A DNA stretch of 64,000 nucleotides from Woeseia sp. (GCA_019653755.1 BPCL01000001.1:62001-126000); one strand, 5' to 3'. Shown: positions 36,407 through 47,011, counted from the first letter of the stretch. Notes: generated from the sequence alone by a model not told the origin. Numbers and translations are program-made.

Positions 36407-39024
36407 CTAGAATTCATAGTCTAGTGAGAGATTAATTAGGCGACCTCTTGGATCATGAAGTCTTGTATCAAAACTAAAGTCTGGTGAATCATAGAGCAAT
36501 GGTGCTGATTCATCAAAAGCATTCATTAAATGCAGTCCTAATTTTAGTTCACTCTTCTCTATTTCAAAGATCTTACTGGCGCCAATATCAAACACCAAGA
36601 AAGAATCGACTTTGTTTTCATACCCGCTTGAGACAGCGGCAGCTGGTAATGGTCTTAGATTTGTGTAGCCATCCAAATATCTGGTGTTTACTGAATAGCG
36701 AATCCCATTATGAGTTAAACCAAAAAATGCGTTTAATCGAAGCCGAGGAAGTGAATGTGTATGAGCGTTGTAATTAAATCTTCCGACTCTATTGACCATG
36801 TGTGATTCGTGTTCATCTTCATGATCTCCTCCTTCTTCATGTTCAGGTGTAAGGTAGTCAAAAAGATGTGTGGCATTGATTCCTAGGTCTAAAGTGGTCT
36901 GATTGCTTAATGTCTTCTTATAATCAAAATTGATATCTAAACCCTTAACTTTTGTCTTTTCCTCATTAAAGAAAGTTGTGCTCACAGCTGTGATATCACC
37001 GAGTTCATTCCTTTGAATGTCAGGATTGTCTGGGTTTTCTATGATCTTAGTTTGTGCATCCTCAAGCTCAAGACGATCCTTGTAATTTATTTTCCAAAAA
37101 TCAGCAGACAAAGAGATGTTGTCGTTTAAATTCCAAAATAACCCTAAATTACTGTTGGTGGAAGTGGCAGGTTTCAGATTAGGGTTTCCCACTTGAATGA
37201 CTCTTACAAAAAGTGAGCTGGATTGTTCAACACCATTGATGACATCTCTTACACCACCTAAGGCAATTTTTGAGCTAAAAAGCTGAGCCATCGAAGGTGT
37301 TGAGAATGAAGTTCCCACAGAGCCTCTTATTAATAATTTATCAGTAGGCCTAAAATTAAGTGACAGCTTTGGGTCAAAAGAAGAATCGTTCTCTACTTTT
37401 TCATACCTGGTAGCAAAAAGAACATCAAAATTTTCTGAGAATATTTTTTCTACCTCAAAGAAAAGAGCTTTTTTATTTCTATCTGAAGAAACATTTTTAC
37501 CTCCACCTAAAAAAAGAAGATCCGCACCTTTAATTAGGTTGCCCGACTGATCAAATTCGGATCTAGCTAGTTCATTGTATTTCACATCCAATGTTTCATC
37601 ATTTAGCTGTAGACCAATGGCAATATTATTATTATTAAATTTTGTCCTAAGAATGGCATCGAGGGAGGTTAACTTACCTGTTCTTAAACTTTGCTCTGAG
37701 CCTTTTATGTATTCAATAAGATCTTCTGAATTTGATAATGGATCAAAAATATTCCATGTTTGGTTCCCATTACTTCCCCCATTTCCTGAAATAGCATTTT
37801 CCATTCGTGAATTAATTGTGTCTGGTCGATTATGAAAATTTTCATGCTTGCTTTGTGTAATCGATAATTCTAGATCAATGTTTTCATTGAGACTTAAATT
37901 AACAAGACCACTGACGTGATATTGGTCTATATCCTTTGGAGATAGAGGAGAAGGGAAAGCTGATCCTAAAGGTCTGCCGTACCAAGTTACTGGTACATTA
38001 AATGGGCTTCCGCCTTGTCCTGGCATTATCTTTTTTGACATAAAAGAAAGGGCTGGATAAGAAGGCGATTGAGGATTGTCATTGACATCAATATTGGCAA
38101 CTATAGCAGTTAATTTATAACTCAAATTATCATTGTCTTTCTTGAAGCTTAGGTAGAATTTCTTATGATCCTCATCATTAACAATATTGAATCTTGTTCC
38201 GTAGAGAAATTTACAAAATGGTCCGGCTAACACCCCACCGTTTATTTCGCAATTTGGATCTGGGACCCATTGCCCAGCAGCATATTCACCAGCATAGTCT
38301 CCCGACAGAACTGAGTCACCCTCACTGACCTTAAATGTATTGCCTAGAGTGCTTAAACCGTTTTCTGCTATTCTTGGTATTTCTGAAGATGATAGAGGGC
38401 TTCGGTCTAAAAAATTTGCAGCTAAGACTAGGTTTGCACTGTTGAACTCTTTGCCAAAGATAATACCAATAGTTTTATCGGTTTGATCATAGCCTGTTGT
38501 TTCTTGGTGACCAAGGCTGATTCTAGTTCCAGTAAACTCATCGTGAGTGATGAAGTTAATGACCCCAGCAACGGCGTCACTTCCATAAAGAGAAGTGGCA
38601 CCTTCTTTTAAAGAATTTCAGTCCGACGAAGTGCTATTTCAGGAATGATATTTACATCGATGTAGCCTTCACCTTCGTGAGAAGGGGTTCCTGCGAAAGT
38701 TTGTCTTTTATTGTTGAGTAAAACCAGTGTTGACGCATGATCAAGGCCTCTCAAGGTGATTGCAGACATACCTTGGTCAACTCCATCGAGTGTGTTGGAT
38801 TGAAAGTGCGAGCCCGCAGAACTTGCAAGATACTTACTTATCTCACCCACAGTAGAAATGTTTAAATTATTGAATTCAGTTTCACCAATAACTTCGACAC
38901 TTATCTTGTCAGATTTTGAACCAATATAACTTCCAATTACGGTTATTTCTTCAATCTCTTGAGCAAATAAGTTGTTAGAGATTATAAGAACAAAGAAGGT
39001 ATATAGATAAAAATAATTTCTCAT
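36407..39024 (-). CDS. TonB-dependent outer-membrane receptor, frameshifted as assembled
   Basis: About 870 residues: signal peptide ending LFAQ, a TonB-box-like EEITVIG, a plug domain (ATSLYGSDAVAGVINFI) and a 22-strand barrel ending NLSLDYEF with a terminal Phe for Bam. One frame change near 38607 lies in CTTTAAAAG; adding one T gives ILLKEGATSLYG and opens the rest in one frame. Two Cys residues in a loop near the plug-barrel border (NCEINGG, PFCKF) could form a disulfide. A loop late in the barrel is rich in His and acid (PEHEEGGDHEDEHESH), which hints at metal handling. Substrate unknown. It ends 3 bases from the convergent LLM gene. Confidence 0.88.
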
Positions 39025-39106
39025 GTTCGTACTTACTTTTTTTAATACTAATTGGATGTTATTTTAAGCTAGAATATTTAGCCAGTAATAATTAAGAGAC
39101 CCAATT

Positions 39107-40106
39107 ATGAATCTGAGAAAAATTTTACCCACAACGATACTCTTGCTGTTTTCACAAACTGCTGTCTCACATAACAGCGAATGCCTTTGAACCAACAAAT
39201 AATGAGTTCAACAGACCATGTATTGAACGACTTATCCCTCGGTCATTAGCTGTTAATAGAACAATGTTAGAACCTCAAGCTTCTCTATTTACCGATGATT
39301 CAACTGGTTCTATGAGTGTTGCCGATCGTCCTTTAGTTGCCGTTTTAGGCGCATCAGGCAGGACGGGTGTTTATGTTCTCGAAGAGCTGAAATCGAGAGA
39401 TGTTGATATAAGGGCGCTTTCAAGGAATATTGAAAACCGCTAAACAAAAAGTTGGCGGTGATTTTGAGTGGGTACCTGCTGATGTAACCGATCCAAAAAG
39501 TCTCTTACTAGCATTTGAAGGTGTAGATATTCTCATCTCAACTATAGGATCAACCGGTGGAGATAACTCGGAAATGATCGACTATGAAGGCTCAATTAAT
39601 TTTGTTGAAGCAGCTAAAGAAAGTGGTGTTAGCCGTATTATCTACATGTCTTCAATAGGTGCAGGTGGCGCAGAAAACTTTAGCACGGTGATTCTAAATC
39701 TTGTTGCTAACAAGACCATGAAATGGAAATCGCTGGGCGAGGACTATATAAGGAATAGCGGAATAGATTTTACTATTGTTAGACCAGGGGGGTTAAGGGG
39801 CGAGCCAGGTGCACTGGGCATTCGCTTTGAGCAGGGTGATGAAGTCATTGGCTGGATACCACGAGGTGACGTTGCTGCTGTAATGGTTGAATCAATTTTT
39901 AATGACGATGCTTCGAATAAAACCTTCGAAGTCATCAATGATGAATCCCTACCTATCGAGGCATGGAAAGATGAGTTTACAAATCTAAAAGAGGGTGAAT
40001 TTGGCAAGATTGCCACCGGTGATTTACCACAACCTATTGGTTAACTCCATTAGTGATTTTACTGGCGATTATTTATTTGATTAGAAGAAGAAAGAAGAGG
40101 GCTTAA
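39107..40106 (+). pseudogene. NAD(P)-binding NmrA-like protein with signal peptide and C-terminal anchor, several frame breaks
   Basis: About 330 residues in four frames. The start MNLRKILPTTILLLFSQTAV is a signal-peptide-like helix. Then come PLVAVLGASGRTGVYVLEEL (Rossmann Gly motif), WVPADVTDPKSLLLAFEGVD, LISTIGSTGG and VSRIIYMSSIGAGGAE, FTIVRPGGLRGEPGALGIRF, all typical of atypical SDR/NmrA proteins. Near 40043 a further frame change leads into LTPLVILLAIIYLIRRRKKR, a membrane helix with basic anchor, ending at 40106. An NAD(P)-binding protein with an export signal is odd; the signal could instead be a membrane anchor. Breaks are near 39165, 39427 and 40043. Errors in assembly are likely. 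Confidence 0.65.
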
Positions 40107-40107
40107 A

Positions 40108-41313
40108 CTAAACCACACCATCTTCTCTTAATTGGGTTATTTCTCCCTCATCTTTTCCTAATAGCTCCGTTAACACCTCTTCAGTATGCTCACTAAGTTC
40201 TGGACCGGGCCATTCTGTGCTGCCAGGTGTTTCAGTTAATATAGGAAGCATCGCTGGAATATGAAGGGTTCTTCCGTTAGCCTCGACCTCTTGAAACATG
40301 CCTCTGGCAATATAATGCTCATCATTCATCATGTCTTCCACACTTAAAATTGGTCCAGCTGGGACGGATACTTCATCCATTGTGGTTAAAATTTCATCTG
40401 AGGTATGCTCTCGTGTCCATTTCTCAATGGCTGCATCGATTTCTTTTTCATTCTCAACCCTTCCTTGATTGTGCTCAAATCTAGGATCTTCAGCCATATC
40501 CGGTCTGCCTATTGCAATCATTAGCCGTTTAAAAATTGAGTCTCCATTGCCGCCGATTATTACATGCTTATCATCCGATGTGAGGTAAGTGTTTGTTGGT
40601 ACAATACCTGTGATTGTTGATCCAGAAGGTTCTCTAATTGCCCCACATCCAGAATACTCGGGCACAACAGCTTCCATTAGATTAAAGACGGATTCGTAGA
40701 TAGCTGTATCGACAACTTGTCCCTTTCCATTAGGATCTTTCTCTCTTTGAATGTAGGCCAGCATCACACCCATGGCGGCATGCAAACCTGCTAGCGTATC
40801 TCCAATGCTTAAATTTGGTCTGACTGGAGGTCTATCAGGAAAACCATTCACGTATCTGAAACCCCCATAACCCTCACAGACTGAAGCGTAACCAGGTAGG
40901 TGTGATCTCGGCCCAGTTTGGCCGTAACCAGAGATTCTTGCTGAGATTAATCCAGGATTGTCTTTTTTTAGATCATCGGGGCTCATTCCCCATCTCTCTA
41001 GAGTGCCGGGTTTAAAATTCTCAATTAAGACATCAGACTTCAAGATTAGATCTTTAGCAATTTGTCTTCCTTCATCTGATTTTAGGTTGAGCGTGATTGA
41101 TTTTTTGTTGCGAGAAACACTGTGCCACCAATACGAGGTATTATTTTCGGTTAATCTCCAATACCTGACTGGATCGCCAGTGATGGGTTCTATTTTAATA
41201 ACCTCTGCACCGAAATAACCTAAGACACTACCGGTGAAAGGACCAGCAATTAATTGACCCATTTCAATGACTCTCATTCCACTCAATGGCTTATCTTGTG
41301 ATGCTTTATTCAT
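40108..41313 (-). CDS. CaiB/BaiF family CoA-transferase
   Basis: A 401-residue class III CoA-transferase that moves CoA between carboxylic acids. Elements: MRVIEMGQLIAGPFTGSVLG, FGAEVIKIEPITGDPVRYWR, KSITLNLKSDEGRQIAKDLI, DVLIENFKPGTLERWG, and SIGDTLAGLHAAMGVMLAY with the expected catalytic Asp. It is intact, unlike its neighbours. Substrate cannot be told; many marine copies act in carnitine, bile-acid or aromatic-acid catabolism. Convergent with the NmrA-like gene (1-base gap), and 29 bases downstream of the haloalkane dehalogenase on the same strand. Confidence 0.92.
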   Translation of the reverse strand: MNKASQDKPLSGMRVIEMGQLIAGPFTGSVLGYFGAEVIKIEPITGDPVRYWRLTENNTSYWWHSVSRNKKSITLNLKSDEGRQIAKDLILKSDVLIENFKPGTLERWGMSPDDLKKDNPGLISARISGYGQTGPRSHLPGYASVCEGYGGFRYVNGFPDRPPVRPNLSIGDTLAGLHAAMGVMLAYIQREKDPNGKGQVVDTAIYESVFNLMEAVVPEYSGCGAIREPSGSTITGIVPTNTYLTSDDKHVIIGGNGDSIFKRLMIAIGRPDMAEDPRFEHNQGRVENEKEIDAAIEKWTREHTSDEILTTMDEVSVPAGPILSVEDMMNDEHYIARGMFQEVEANGRTLHIPAMLPILTETPGSTEWPGPELSEHTEEVLTELLGKDEGEITQLREDGVV

Positions 41314-41342
41314 ATGTTTAGTTTACCTTTTTGGGGGCTATA

Positions 41343-42200
41343 TTAGAGTTCCTTATACCATTTTGATAATGCTTTTCCAATTTCATCGGGCGAATCTTCT
41401 TGAATAAAGTGGATGCCTTTAACCGTTACTTCAGTTTGATTTTTCCAACTCCTGCAAAAATCTCTAATTTTCCCTGTGGTAATAGCACCTGGCTCTGCAT
41501 TGATAAATAATTTGGGGATATTGTTTGTCTTCATCCATTGTGCATATTCATTAACAATCTGACAAACGTTCCCAGGCTCACCTTCAATTGGTATTTCGCG
41601 TGGCCAAGACAGAGTAGGGCGTCGATCTTCCCCCGAGCTAAGAAATGGTCTTCTGTATTCGTTCATTTCATCGGCATCCAACGTTCTGATGATTGAGCCT
41701 GGTAGCACCTTTTCAACAAAGTAATTTTTTTCTAAAACCAGATCTTCTCCTGCATCCGATCTAAAACCTTGAAATATGCTTTTAGCGTTCTTATCCCAAT
41801 CATCCCAAGTCATCTCTTTTACAATTGCTTCCATATAAGCTATGCCTTTTATCAGTTCGGGGTGCTTGTAACTCCAATGAAAGCCCAACGCCGAACCCCA
41901 ATCATGGACAACTAAGGTGATCTTTTCATTATTGGTTAAGGCTTTAATGGCTTTTTCAACATAATAGAAATGCTCCTCAAAGCGATAAGAGTTTGTGTCA
42001 GGGTTATCTAATTTGTCAGAGTCTCCCATCCCAATTAAATCCATAGAGATGCAAGAAGCTTGATCGTGCAAGTACGGTGTTATATTTCTCCATAAATAAG
42101 ACGAAGTTGGGTTCCCATGGAGGAAAACAATAGGTTCACCCGAGCCTTGCTGATGATAGGCAATCTCTTTACCATCGATCGAGATTTTCTTTTTATCCAT
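41343..42200 (-). CDS. haloalkane dehalogenase (HLD-II type)
   Basis: A 285-residue alpha/beta hydrolase that cleaves carbon-halogen bonds to give alcohol and halide. The full set of residues is visible: Asn30 in HGNPTSSYLWRN and Trp101 (halide binding), nucleophile Asp100 in VVHDWGSALGFHW, acid Glu124 in YMEAIVKEM, and base His264 in GIHFIQEDSPDEIG. This arrangement is the DhaA/LinB (HLD-II) subfamily. The gene is intact and on the same strand as the CoA-transferase downstream, so they may share a transcript. The 3'-end of the ATPase gene upstream overlaps its start by 8 bases. Confidence 0.92.
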   Translation of the reverse strand: MDKKKISIDGKEIAYHQQGSGEPIVFLHGNPTSSYLWRNITPYLHDQASCISMDLIGMGDSDKLDNPDTNSYRFEEHFYYVEKAIKALTNNEKITLVVHDWGSALGFHWSYKHPELIKGIAYMEAIVKEMTWDDWDKNAKSIFQGFRSDAGEDLVLEKNYFVEKVLPGSIIRTLDADEMNEYRRPFLSSGEDRRPTLSWPREIPIEGEPGNVCQIVNEYAQWMKTNNIPKLFINAEPGAITTGKIRDFCRSWKNQTEVTVKGIHFIQEDSPDEIGKALSKWYKEL

Positions 42201-43041
42201 TTTCTTTGTCTTTAATGGAGTTATTGATCAGGTTAAGAAAATCGGATTCGTTTTCAACAGAAGCTACATCTGAAGCGGTTACTCGGTAACCATAATTGTC
42301 TGCAATTTCTTCATACTTCTTTTTTTCTATAATCAAGTAATCTTGGAAAGACCCATCTAACAAAATCATCGGGGTCAATTTCTTCATTAGTCTCACCCGT
42401 TTCATCACAATAGTTCCTCAGATGTTCGATTAAAAACTCTTCTGTGTAATACATTGGTTTAGGGTTTTTCCTTGCTCTTTCTATTAACGCATCTCTAATC
42501 CCCTCATCGTCTTCAATATAAAGGATAAGCGTATGCTCAATAAGGGTTTCCATTGCCTTGGTGTTGTTTAATTCACAAATACTTCCACCTGCATCATTAA
42601 TAAAGTGATCGTAGGAGTAAATTCGCCTAGACTTTTCTATAAATTCTGGGACATCCAGCATGGCTTTGATTTCTGCATCTTTATGCATTTTTTGACGTTT
42701 TAAAATTCATCAAGAGATAAGCCGCCTTTACTTTTATCACCAATTTTTCCAAGAAAAGTCGAGATTGGCAGCAAATTGTCCACAGTAATATTACTGGAGA
42801 TATAAATCGAGTCTGTTCTTAGTAATTCAGCTAAAAAGCCTATTTGCATTGATTGTTCTTTTATATTATCGAGTATTGGCTCTTCTAGGTACTTAGTGCC
42901 TATCCGATAGTCTCCAGAATAATGAAACCAGTCACTTTTTGGTAATTTATTAGCTAGTGTTGTCTTGCCAATACCAGACATCCCCAATAAGGTTATTGCT
43001 TTATTAGGTTTTGCCGAGAATTCTTCAACTGTGGTTTTCAT
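42193..43041 (-). CDS. P-loop ATPase/kinase-like protein of unknown function, frameshifted as assembled
   Basis: About 280 residues. The N-terminus has a Walker A motif, LLGMSGIGKTTLANKLP (Gly20 to Thr27), followed by DWFHYSGDYRIGTKYLEEP. The rest lies in two further frames: HKDAEIKAMLDVPEFIEKSR to FPRLLDYR, then KYEEIADNYGYRV to the end. The first break (near 42697) is in a T4A4 stretch; one added T gives EFLKRQKMHKD. The second (near 42335) is in an A7 run; removing one A gives YRKKKYEEIA. I do not recognise the family. It overlaps the dehalogenase start by 8 bases. Confidence 0.6.
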
Positions 43042-43070
43042 ATCTTTTATCTCTAAGTCTATCTAGGGTA

Positions 43071-43124
43071 ACCCTTTTTTATGGTTTCCTATGCTCATTA
43101 TGATAATTTTTCGAGAAAAAGGGT
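43071..43124. repeat. 9-base inverted repeat upstream of thrA
   Basis: ACCCTTTTT (43071-43079) and AAAAAGGGT (43116-43124) are perfect inverted copies separated by 36 bases in the gap between the ATPase gene and thrA. They could pair in a leader RNA or flank a promoter. No leader peptide rich in Thr or Ile codons is visible. Confidence 0.3.
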
Positions 43125-43175
43125 ATCATGGGCGACTTTTTATAACAGTAATTTTATTGGATAAGCTAAAAGTAA

Positions 43176-45619
43176 ATGCAAGAAAACAGTTGGCAAATAT
43201 ACAAATTTGGCGGAAGTAGCTTAAATAATTCAGATTGCATCCTAAATGTCTGCAATTTAATTAAGGAGAACTCTAGCCAAAACTTGATTGTAGTGGTCTC
43301 TGCAATGGCAGGAGTCACCGATCAGCTTGTGGATTATTCCGAATCAAGAAACCAATCAATTTTAGATAAAATAGCAGATCGTTATCGAGCGACAATTAAT
43401 GAAACAATTCAAGAAGAATCAATTCATGAAGCACTTCTGGAAGAGTTTTCAAATGATCTGAAAATCATTAATGAGCTAGCAGAATCTTATTCGGAAAAAT
43501 CAATTAAGACTGAAGAAAATCAGATTTTAGGTTTTGGTGAAATTTGGTCATCCAGACTTATTCAAGGCGTTCTCAATGAATCTAAAGATCAAAGAGATAT
43601 TCATCTCCTTGATCCCTTGGAAATTATTACCCTTTGTAAAACTGAAATGGGTGTCAATGTTGATTGGGGAGAGTCAAAGAAATTATTCAGCGAATCTCTC
43701 TCTGACAAGAACGGGGTATTTATTATGGCAGGTTTTATAGCTATGAGTTCAGATTCAATAGCGACAAATCTAGGAAGAAATGGCAGCGATTATTCTGCTT
43801 CTATCATGGGCTCCTTGGCTGAAGCAGAATCAGTTTCTATATGGACAGATACAGACGGGATTATGACTGCTGACCCAAATCAGATTGATTCAGCCAAAAC
43901 CATTGAGCAAATGTCTTACGATGAAGCAATAGAATTAGCTTACTTTGGCGCAGAAGTCATCCATGAAAAGACGATGTCGCCCTTAATTGATAAAGATATA
44001 CCCATTTATATTCGGAACACTTTTAATCCAGAATCAAAAGTGACTAAAATTTCATCTGCTTTGATTGAAGGGCAAAGTGTTAAAGGGATAACAACTATTG
44101 AGAATATAACACTCGTTAATATTGAAGGTTCTGGAATGATAGGGGTTCCTGGAACTGCAAAGCGTTTATTTTCTTGTCTTAGTGATGCTGGAATTTCGGT
44201 CATCCTTTTGACACAAGCCAGTTCAGAGCATTCAATTTGTTTTGCTATAGATGAGCAGTTCTCAGATCAAATTGAAGACGTTATAAAAGACGAGTTTAGT
44301 GATGATTTCAGTATTGGAAATCTTCAAGAGATCGAGATACAAAACAACGCCAGTGTAATAGCAGTGGTTGGATCCGGAATGACTGGGACAAAAGGAATTG
44401 CTGCTCAATTTTTTAGGGCAATTACTGAGTCAGAAGTTAATGTTATGGCTATCGCACAAGGTTCCTCAGAGAAAAATATTTCAGTGGTGGTCAGTAAGGA
44501 CGATTTACATCGAGCAGTACAATTTGTTCACAATTCTTTTTTTACGGGTAAAACTAAACTGATTATAGGTTTGGTGGGTTTAGGTAATGTTGGGGAAGAA
44601 TTTTATCGTCAAGTTGATACACAAAAAGAAGCTATTTATAAAGATTTTAATGTGGAAATAAACTTTGTGGCTATGTCAAATTCATCACATATGGTACTTA
44701 GCGACACTATTTCTCAGTCAGATATAGCATCTCTTAAAGGAAGGGATCAATCATGCCAAGCATCGAATGTCGAAGAGATGATTAAATTTTTAAACGATTC
44801 ACCAGGAAATATAAAAGTGCTAATTGATTGCACAGCAAGTGATGTAATTCCAGATCTTTATGCTAGATGCTTTGAGGCAAAAATTAATGTTATTACTGCA
44901 AACAAGAAGGGTTTGAGTGGATCAATAGATCGATATGAAGACATTTTAGAGTCTGCCCAAGAGAACAAGTGTAATTTTTTATATGAAACCACTGCAGGTG
45001 CAGCCCTGCCTTTTATAAAGTCGGTAAAAGACTTTACAGCTTCAGGGGATAAAATTAAGGAAATAGAAGGGGTCTTTTCAGGGACTTGGCCTATTTGTTT
45101 AATACTTTTGATGGTGAAAAACCGTTCTCTGAAATTGTTTCTAGCGCTAAGGATCAAGGTTACACAGAACCCGATCCTAGGGATGATTTATCAGGCATGG
45201 ATGTGGCGAGAAAATTAGTGATCTTGGCTAGAGAAATGGGTCAATATATTGAAGTCGAGGATGTTGAGATTGAAAACTTAGTCAATAAATCCCATCAAGA
45301 TCTTAGTGTTGAAGATTATTTAAAAGCAATGGCTGATGACGATGAAATAATGCAAAGCAGATATCAAGAAGCCAATAATGAAGGAAAAGCTCTTTGCTAT
45401 ATAGCCCAGCTAAATGGGAACGGTGAAGCTTCTGTTTCGCTTAAAGAAATAGATCAAGACATCAATTTTTTGGATTAGAAGGCACAGAAAATATTATAAA
45501 ATACAACACTGAGCGTTATTCTAGTTACCCTTTGGTTCATCGAGGTCCAGGTGCAGGTCCCGAGGTAACAGCTGCAGGAATATTTAGTGATTTATTAGCA
45601 TTATTAAATACACATTAGA
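43176..45619 (+). CDS. thrA: bifunctional aspartokinase/homoserine dehydrogenase, frameshifted as assembled
   Basis: First and third steps of the Thr/Met branch in one protein of about 815 residues. Aspartokinase part: YKFGGSSLNNSDCILNVCNL, LGRNGSDYSASIMGSLAEAE, WTDTDGIMTADP. Two ACT-like regions follow (GSGMIGVPGTAKRLFSCLSD and GSGMTGTKGIAAQFF). Homoserine dehydrogenase part: IIGLVGLGNVGEEFYRQ, DCTASDVIPDLYARC, TANKKGLSG, YETTAGAALPFI, and HRGPGAGPEVTAAGIFSDLL at the end. Breaks near 45087 (one T missing, restoring SGTLAYLFNTFDG) and 45459 (one C missing, restoring DQDHQFFGLEGTENI) are both one-base deletions. thrC follows after 18 bases. Confidence 0.94.
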
Positions 45620-45637
45620 CAAACTTATAAATAGCAG

Positions 45638-46942
45638 ATGAATTTTATCAGCACAAAAGGCACTTCCATTTCTTCTATAGAAGAGGCGTTAATGAGTGGA
45701 ACCTCTGAAGACGGCGGACTTTATATGCCTGAATCTATACCTAAAATTAACATTGAAGAATTGATGACAATTGATAATTATCAAGAATTTTCATATCAAC
45801 TCTTATCACATTTTTTTAAAGACTCGAGTTTGGAGGACGATTTAAAAGATATTATTAACCAAGCCTTTAATTTTCCAGTGGTCTCAAAGGAATACAATGA
45901 AGGTGAAGTCCAATATTCTGTTCTTGAATTATTCCATGGCCCTACAGCAGCTTTTAAGGACTTTGGAGCACGTTTTCTAGCCTCCACAATGTCTGAGTTG
46001 GTGAAGAATAAGAATGAATCTTCCTTGACCACAATACTGGTTGCCACATCGGGTGATACAGGCGGTGCTGTGGCTTCGGCTTTTAACAATAAAACCGATT
46101 TTAAAGTGGTGATTTTATTTCCAAAGGGGAGGGTGTCCCCAAGGCAAAAACATCAATTAACTTGCTGGGGCGATAATGTGGTATCAATAGAGGTCGATGG
46201 TGAGTTTGATGATTGCCAACGACTTGTCAAAGAGGCTTTTAATAATCAGCAGCTTTCAAAACAGCACAATCTGTGTTCTGCCAATAGTATTAATATTGGC
46301 CGTTTGCTCCCTCAGTCAACTTATTATGCGTGGACAGCTTTGAATCGATACAAAGCTCATGAAGATTCTTCAAGTTTTATAATCCCTACAGGAAACTTGG
46401 GAAATGCTTTCGCCTGCTTTATGGCAAAAGAGATGGGCTTTCCCATTCATCAAATTGTTTTTGCAACCAATGCCAACAAAACAATCCCTCATTTTATTGC
46501 AACTGGTAAATGGGAGCCAATGCCAACTCTTCCTACCTTAGCCTCTGCTATGGATGTCGGTAATCCAAGCAACATGGAAAGATTTTTTAACCAATACTCT
46601 GATGAAAAAGAATTATTGGAGAATCTTGAAGCGTATGTTGTTGAGGATGCTCAAATTAATGAAGAGATCTTTTCTGTATTTGAAAAAAATAATATTGCGA
46701 TATGCCCTCATACTGCCACTGCGTTTAATGCTTTTAAAAATTTGCCTTCCTCCGCTCTAAATCAATCGCACTGGGTATTGGTTTCAACTGCTCATCCGGC
46801 AAAATTCGAGAACATTGTTGAGCCTATTATAGGTACAAAAATAGAGATCCCTGAGAATTTAAAAACTATTTTAAATCTGGAAACATCTTTTCATACAATC
46901 GGAAAAGACTTAGAAAGCTTAATTCCTTATTTAGGGCATTAA
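45638..46942 (+). CDS. thrC: threonine synthase
   Basis: PLP enzyme making threonine from O-phosphohomoserine. It has 434 residues, with DGGLYMPESIP near the start, the PLP Lys107 in LFHGPTAAFKDFGARF, VATSGDTGGAVASAF (phosphate loop) and IPTGNLGNAFACFMAKEMGF. It follows thrA directly. thrB (homoserine kinase), which usually lies between them in thrABC operons, is absent here. Confidence 0.95.
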   Translation: MNFISTKGTSISSIEEALMSGTSEDGGLYMPESIPKINIEELMTIDNYQEFSYQLLSHFFKDSSLEDDLKDIINQAFNFPVVSKEYNEGEVQYSVLELFHGPTAAFKDFGARFLASTMSELVKNKNESSLTTILVATSGDTGGAVASAFNNKTDFKVVILFPKGRVSPRQKHQLTCWGDNVVSIEVDGEFDDCQRLVKEAFNNQQLSKQHNLCSANSINIGRLLPQSTYYAWTALNRYKAHEDSSSFIIPTGNLGNAFACFMAKEMGFPIHQIVFATNANKTIPHFIATGKWEPMPTLPTLASAMDVGNPSNMERFFNQYSDEKELLENLEAYVVEDAQINEEIFSVFEKNNIAICPHTATAFNAFKNLPSSALNQSHWVLVSTAHPAKFENIVEPIIGTKIEIPENLKTILNLETSFHTIGKDLESLIPYLGH

Positions 46943-46954
46943 AGACTTTTTCGA

Positions 46955-46972
46955 AGCAGTTGAAAGACTGCT
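46955..46972 (+). terminator. hairpin after thrC
   Basis: AGCAGT (46955-46960) and ACTGCT (46967-46972) pair around TGAAAG, 13 bases after the thrC stop. No run of T follows, so it is at best a weak terminator or a 3'-end stabilising hairpin. Confidence 0.25.
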
Positions 46973-47011
46973 AGTTTGTATATGCAGGGAGGTTTATTGT
47001 AGGCTTTATGT

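Noticed and set aside
43071-43124. Threonine attenuator upstream of thrA
   Set aside because: There is an inverted repeat, but no leader peptide with Thr or Ile codons and no T-run after the hairpin.
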